A stretch of 6,317 bases of DNA from an uncultured Rhizobiaceae group bacterium (lineage in GTDB: Bacteria > Pseudomonadota > Alphaproteobacteria > Rhizobiales > Rhizobiaceae). The stretch covers positions 1 through 6,317 of the forward strand of contig CALLHT010000144.1 of assembly GCA_938009335.1 (NCBI GenBank), given 5' to 3'. The translations under genes and the position numbers were made by a program. The notes below the pieces were generated by a model. It was not told where the DNA came from, did no database searches, and was given only the letters and a program-made list of their open reading frames with translations. Below, one piece after another: positions 5,400-6,317 of the stretch. How positions within the stretch are numbered: position 1 is the stretch's first letter; every line of letters begins with the position of its first letter.

Positions 5400-6317
5400 A
5401 TGCAATTCGCGTTAACCGAAGAACAACAAATGATCGTCGAGACCACACGGTCTTTTGTTGAAAACGAGCTTTACCCGTATGAGGCAGAGATTGAGCGCAC
5501 CGGCCACCTTGATATGGATGTCATCAAAGACGTTCAGAGAAAAGCAATGGATGCTGGGCTTTATGCGGCCAACATTCCTGAAGAATTCGGCGGTGCGGGT
5601 CTCGATACACTGACTTGGCTTTTGTACGAGAAAGAACTGGGCCGCGCGAACTATGCCTTGCATTGGACGGGCGTTGCACGCCCCTCAAACATTCTCTGCG
5701 CTGGCACACCAGAACAACGCGAGAAATATCTTGAACCTTGCGTGCGCGGCGAAAAGTGGGACTGCATGGCGATGACCGAGCCGGGCGCGGGTTCAGACCT
5801 GCGCGGCATGAAGGCAACCGCAAAACAGGATGGCGATGACTGGATCATTAACGGCACCAAACACTTTATCTCACACGCTGATATCGCAGACTTCACCATC
5901 GTTTATGTGGCAACAGGTGAAGAAGATACACCGCGTGGCAAGAAGAAACTCATCACCTCCTTCTTCGTTGATAAAGGCACGCCCGGTTATACCGTGCGCG
6001 ATGGCTACAACAATGTTTCGCATCGGGGTTATACTAATTCGATCCTTGAATTTGACGATTGTCGTGTGCCAGCACGCAACATGTTGGGCGAACTACACAA
6101 AGGTTTTGAAGTCGCCAATGACTGGCTAGGCGCAACACGCCTTCAAGTGGCGTCTACCTGTCTTGGTCGCGCAGACCGTGCCTTTAGGCATGCCGTAGAA
6201 TTTTCAGCCGAGCGCGAACAGTTCGGCCAGAAAATCGGCAAGTTTCAGGGCGTCTCTTTCAAGCTTGCTGACATGGCAATGGAGATGAAAGCGGCAGAGC
6301 TTCTGACCTGGGAAGCA
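5400..6317 (+). CDS. Acyl-CoA dehydrogenase, probably gamma-butyrobetainyl-CoA type (3' end cut)
   Basis: The frame is open for 306 residues and runs off the right edge; about 75-80 residues of a usual 380-residue protein are missing. The N-terminal helical domain starts FALTEEQQMIVETTRSFVENEL and includes IPEEFGGAG. The FAD-contacting middle strand is MAMTEPGAGSDLRG (123-136), followed by WIINGTKHFISHADIADF. The C-terminal helical bundle begins with the family pattern EREQFGQKIGKFQ (271-283). The catalytic Glu of most such enzymes lies further on and cannot be checked. These flavoproteins desaturate acyl-CoAs at C2-C3 and pass electrons to ETF. Next to lcdH and BKACE the likely substrate is gamma-butyrobetainyl-CoA, giving crotonobetainyl-CoA, as in the S. 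meliloti route from gamma-butyrobetaine to carnitine. The substrate is inferred from context only. The start is supported by GAGGGGGG eight bases upstream. Confidence 0.9.
   Translation, partial: MQFALTEEQQMIVETTRSFVENELYPYEAEIERTGHLDMDVIKDVQRKAMDAGLYAANIPEEFGGAGLDTLTWLLYEKELGRANYALHWTGVARPSNILCAGTPEQREKYLEPCVRGEKWDCMAMTEPGAGSDLRGMKATAKQDGDDWIINGTKHFISHADIADFTIVYVATGEEDTPRGKKKLITSFFVDKGTPGYTVRDGYNNVSHRGYTNSILEFDDCRVPARNMLGELHKGFEVANDWLGATRLQVASTCLGRADRAFRHAVEFSAEREQFGQKIGKFQGVSFKLADMAMEMKAAELLTWEA

Overview
The window looks like chromosome from a moderate-GC (roughly half G+C by eye) alphaproteobacterium of the Rhizobiales/Hyphomicrobiales type. The evidence is indirect. The central genes match the rhizobial form of L-carnitine catabolism, including a dehydrogenase-thioesterase fusion. 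The gaps between genes hold two palindromic repeat families that I recall from such genomes: one with ends CGTCATCCTCGGGCTTG, and one starting CCCCCCTCTG with ATCTCCCCC...GGGGGAGAT hairpins. I cannot name a genus.

Left part (1-1226), minus strand: the N-terminal half of a kynureninase (kynU) runs off the left edge. A good intrinsic terminator separates it from an upstream gene for a small VOC/glyoxalase-fold protein, which has an imperfect palindrome in its promoter region. These genes belong to tryptophan/kynurenine degradation and to an unknown function, and have no evident link to the rest.

Central and right part (1227-6317): a GlxA/CdhR-type regulator (DJ-1/PfpI domain plus AraC helix-turn-helix) is read leftward. 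A rightward gene series diverges from it: a DUF849/BKACE enzyme that should cleave 3-dehydrocarnitine, a small unknown membrane protein, an L-carnitine 3-dehydrogenase fused to a hotdog thioesterase, and the first 306 residues of an acyl-CoA dehydrogenase that leaves the window. Together they should turn L-carnitine into 3-dehydrocarnitine, then betainyl-CoA plus acetoacetate, then glycine betaine. The acyl-CoA dehydrogenase suggests an upstream branch that feeds gamma-butyrobetaine (as its CoA ester) into carnitine, as described for Sinorhizobium meliloti.

Non-coding structure: the divergent control region holds a 15-bp direct repeat with a period of exactly 21 bp (14/15 identity), the layout expected for an AraC-type activator. 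Each gap in the rightward series (3208-3345, 3691-3823, 5267-5399) contains a long palindromic repeat. In two of them the 3' end of the repeat supplies the Shine-Dalgarno sequence of the next gene from within a hairpin stem. The membrane-protein gene sits between oppositely oriented copies of one repeat family. I found no tRNA, rRNA, CRISPR array, transposase or phage gene. The pathway is known; the less ordinary part is how repeats, ribosome binding sites and an extra gene are woven into the operon.
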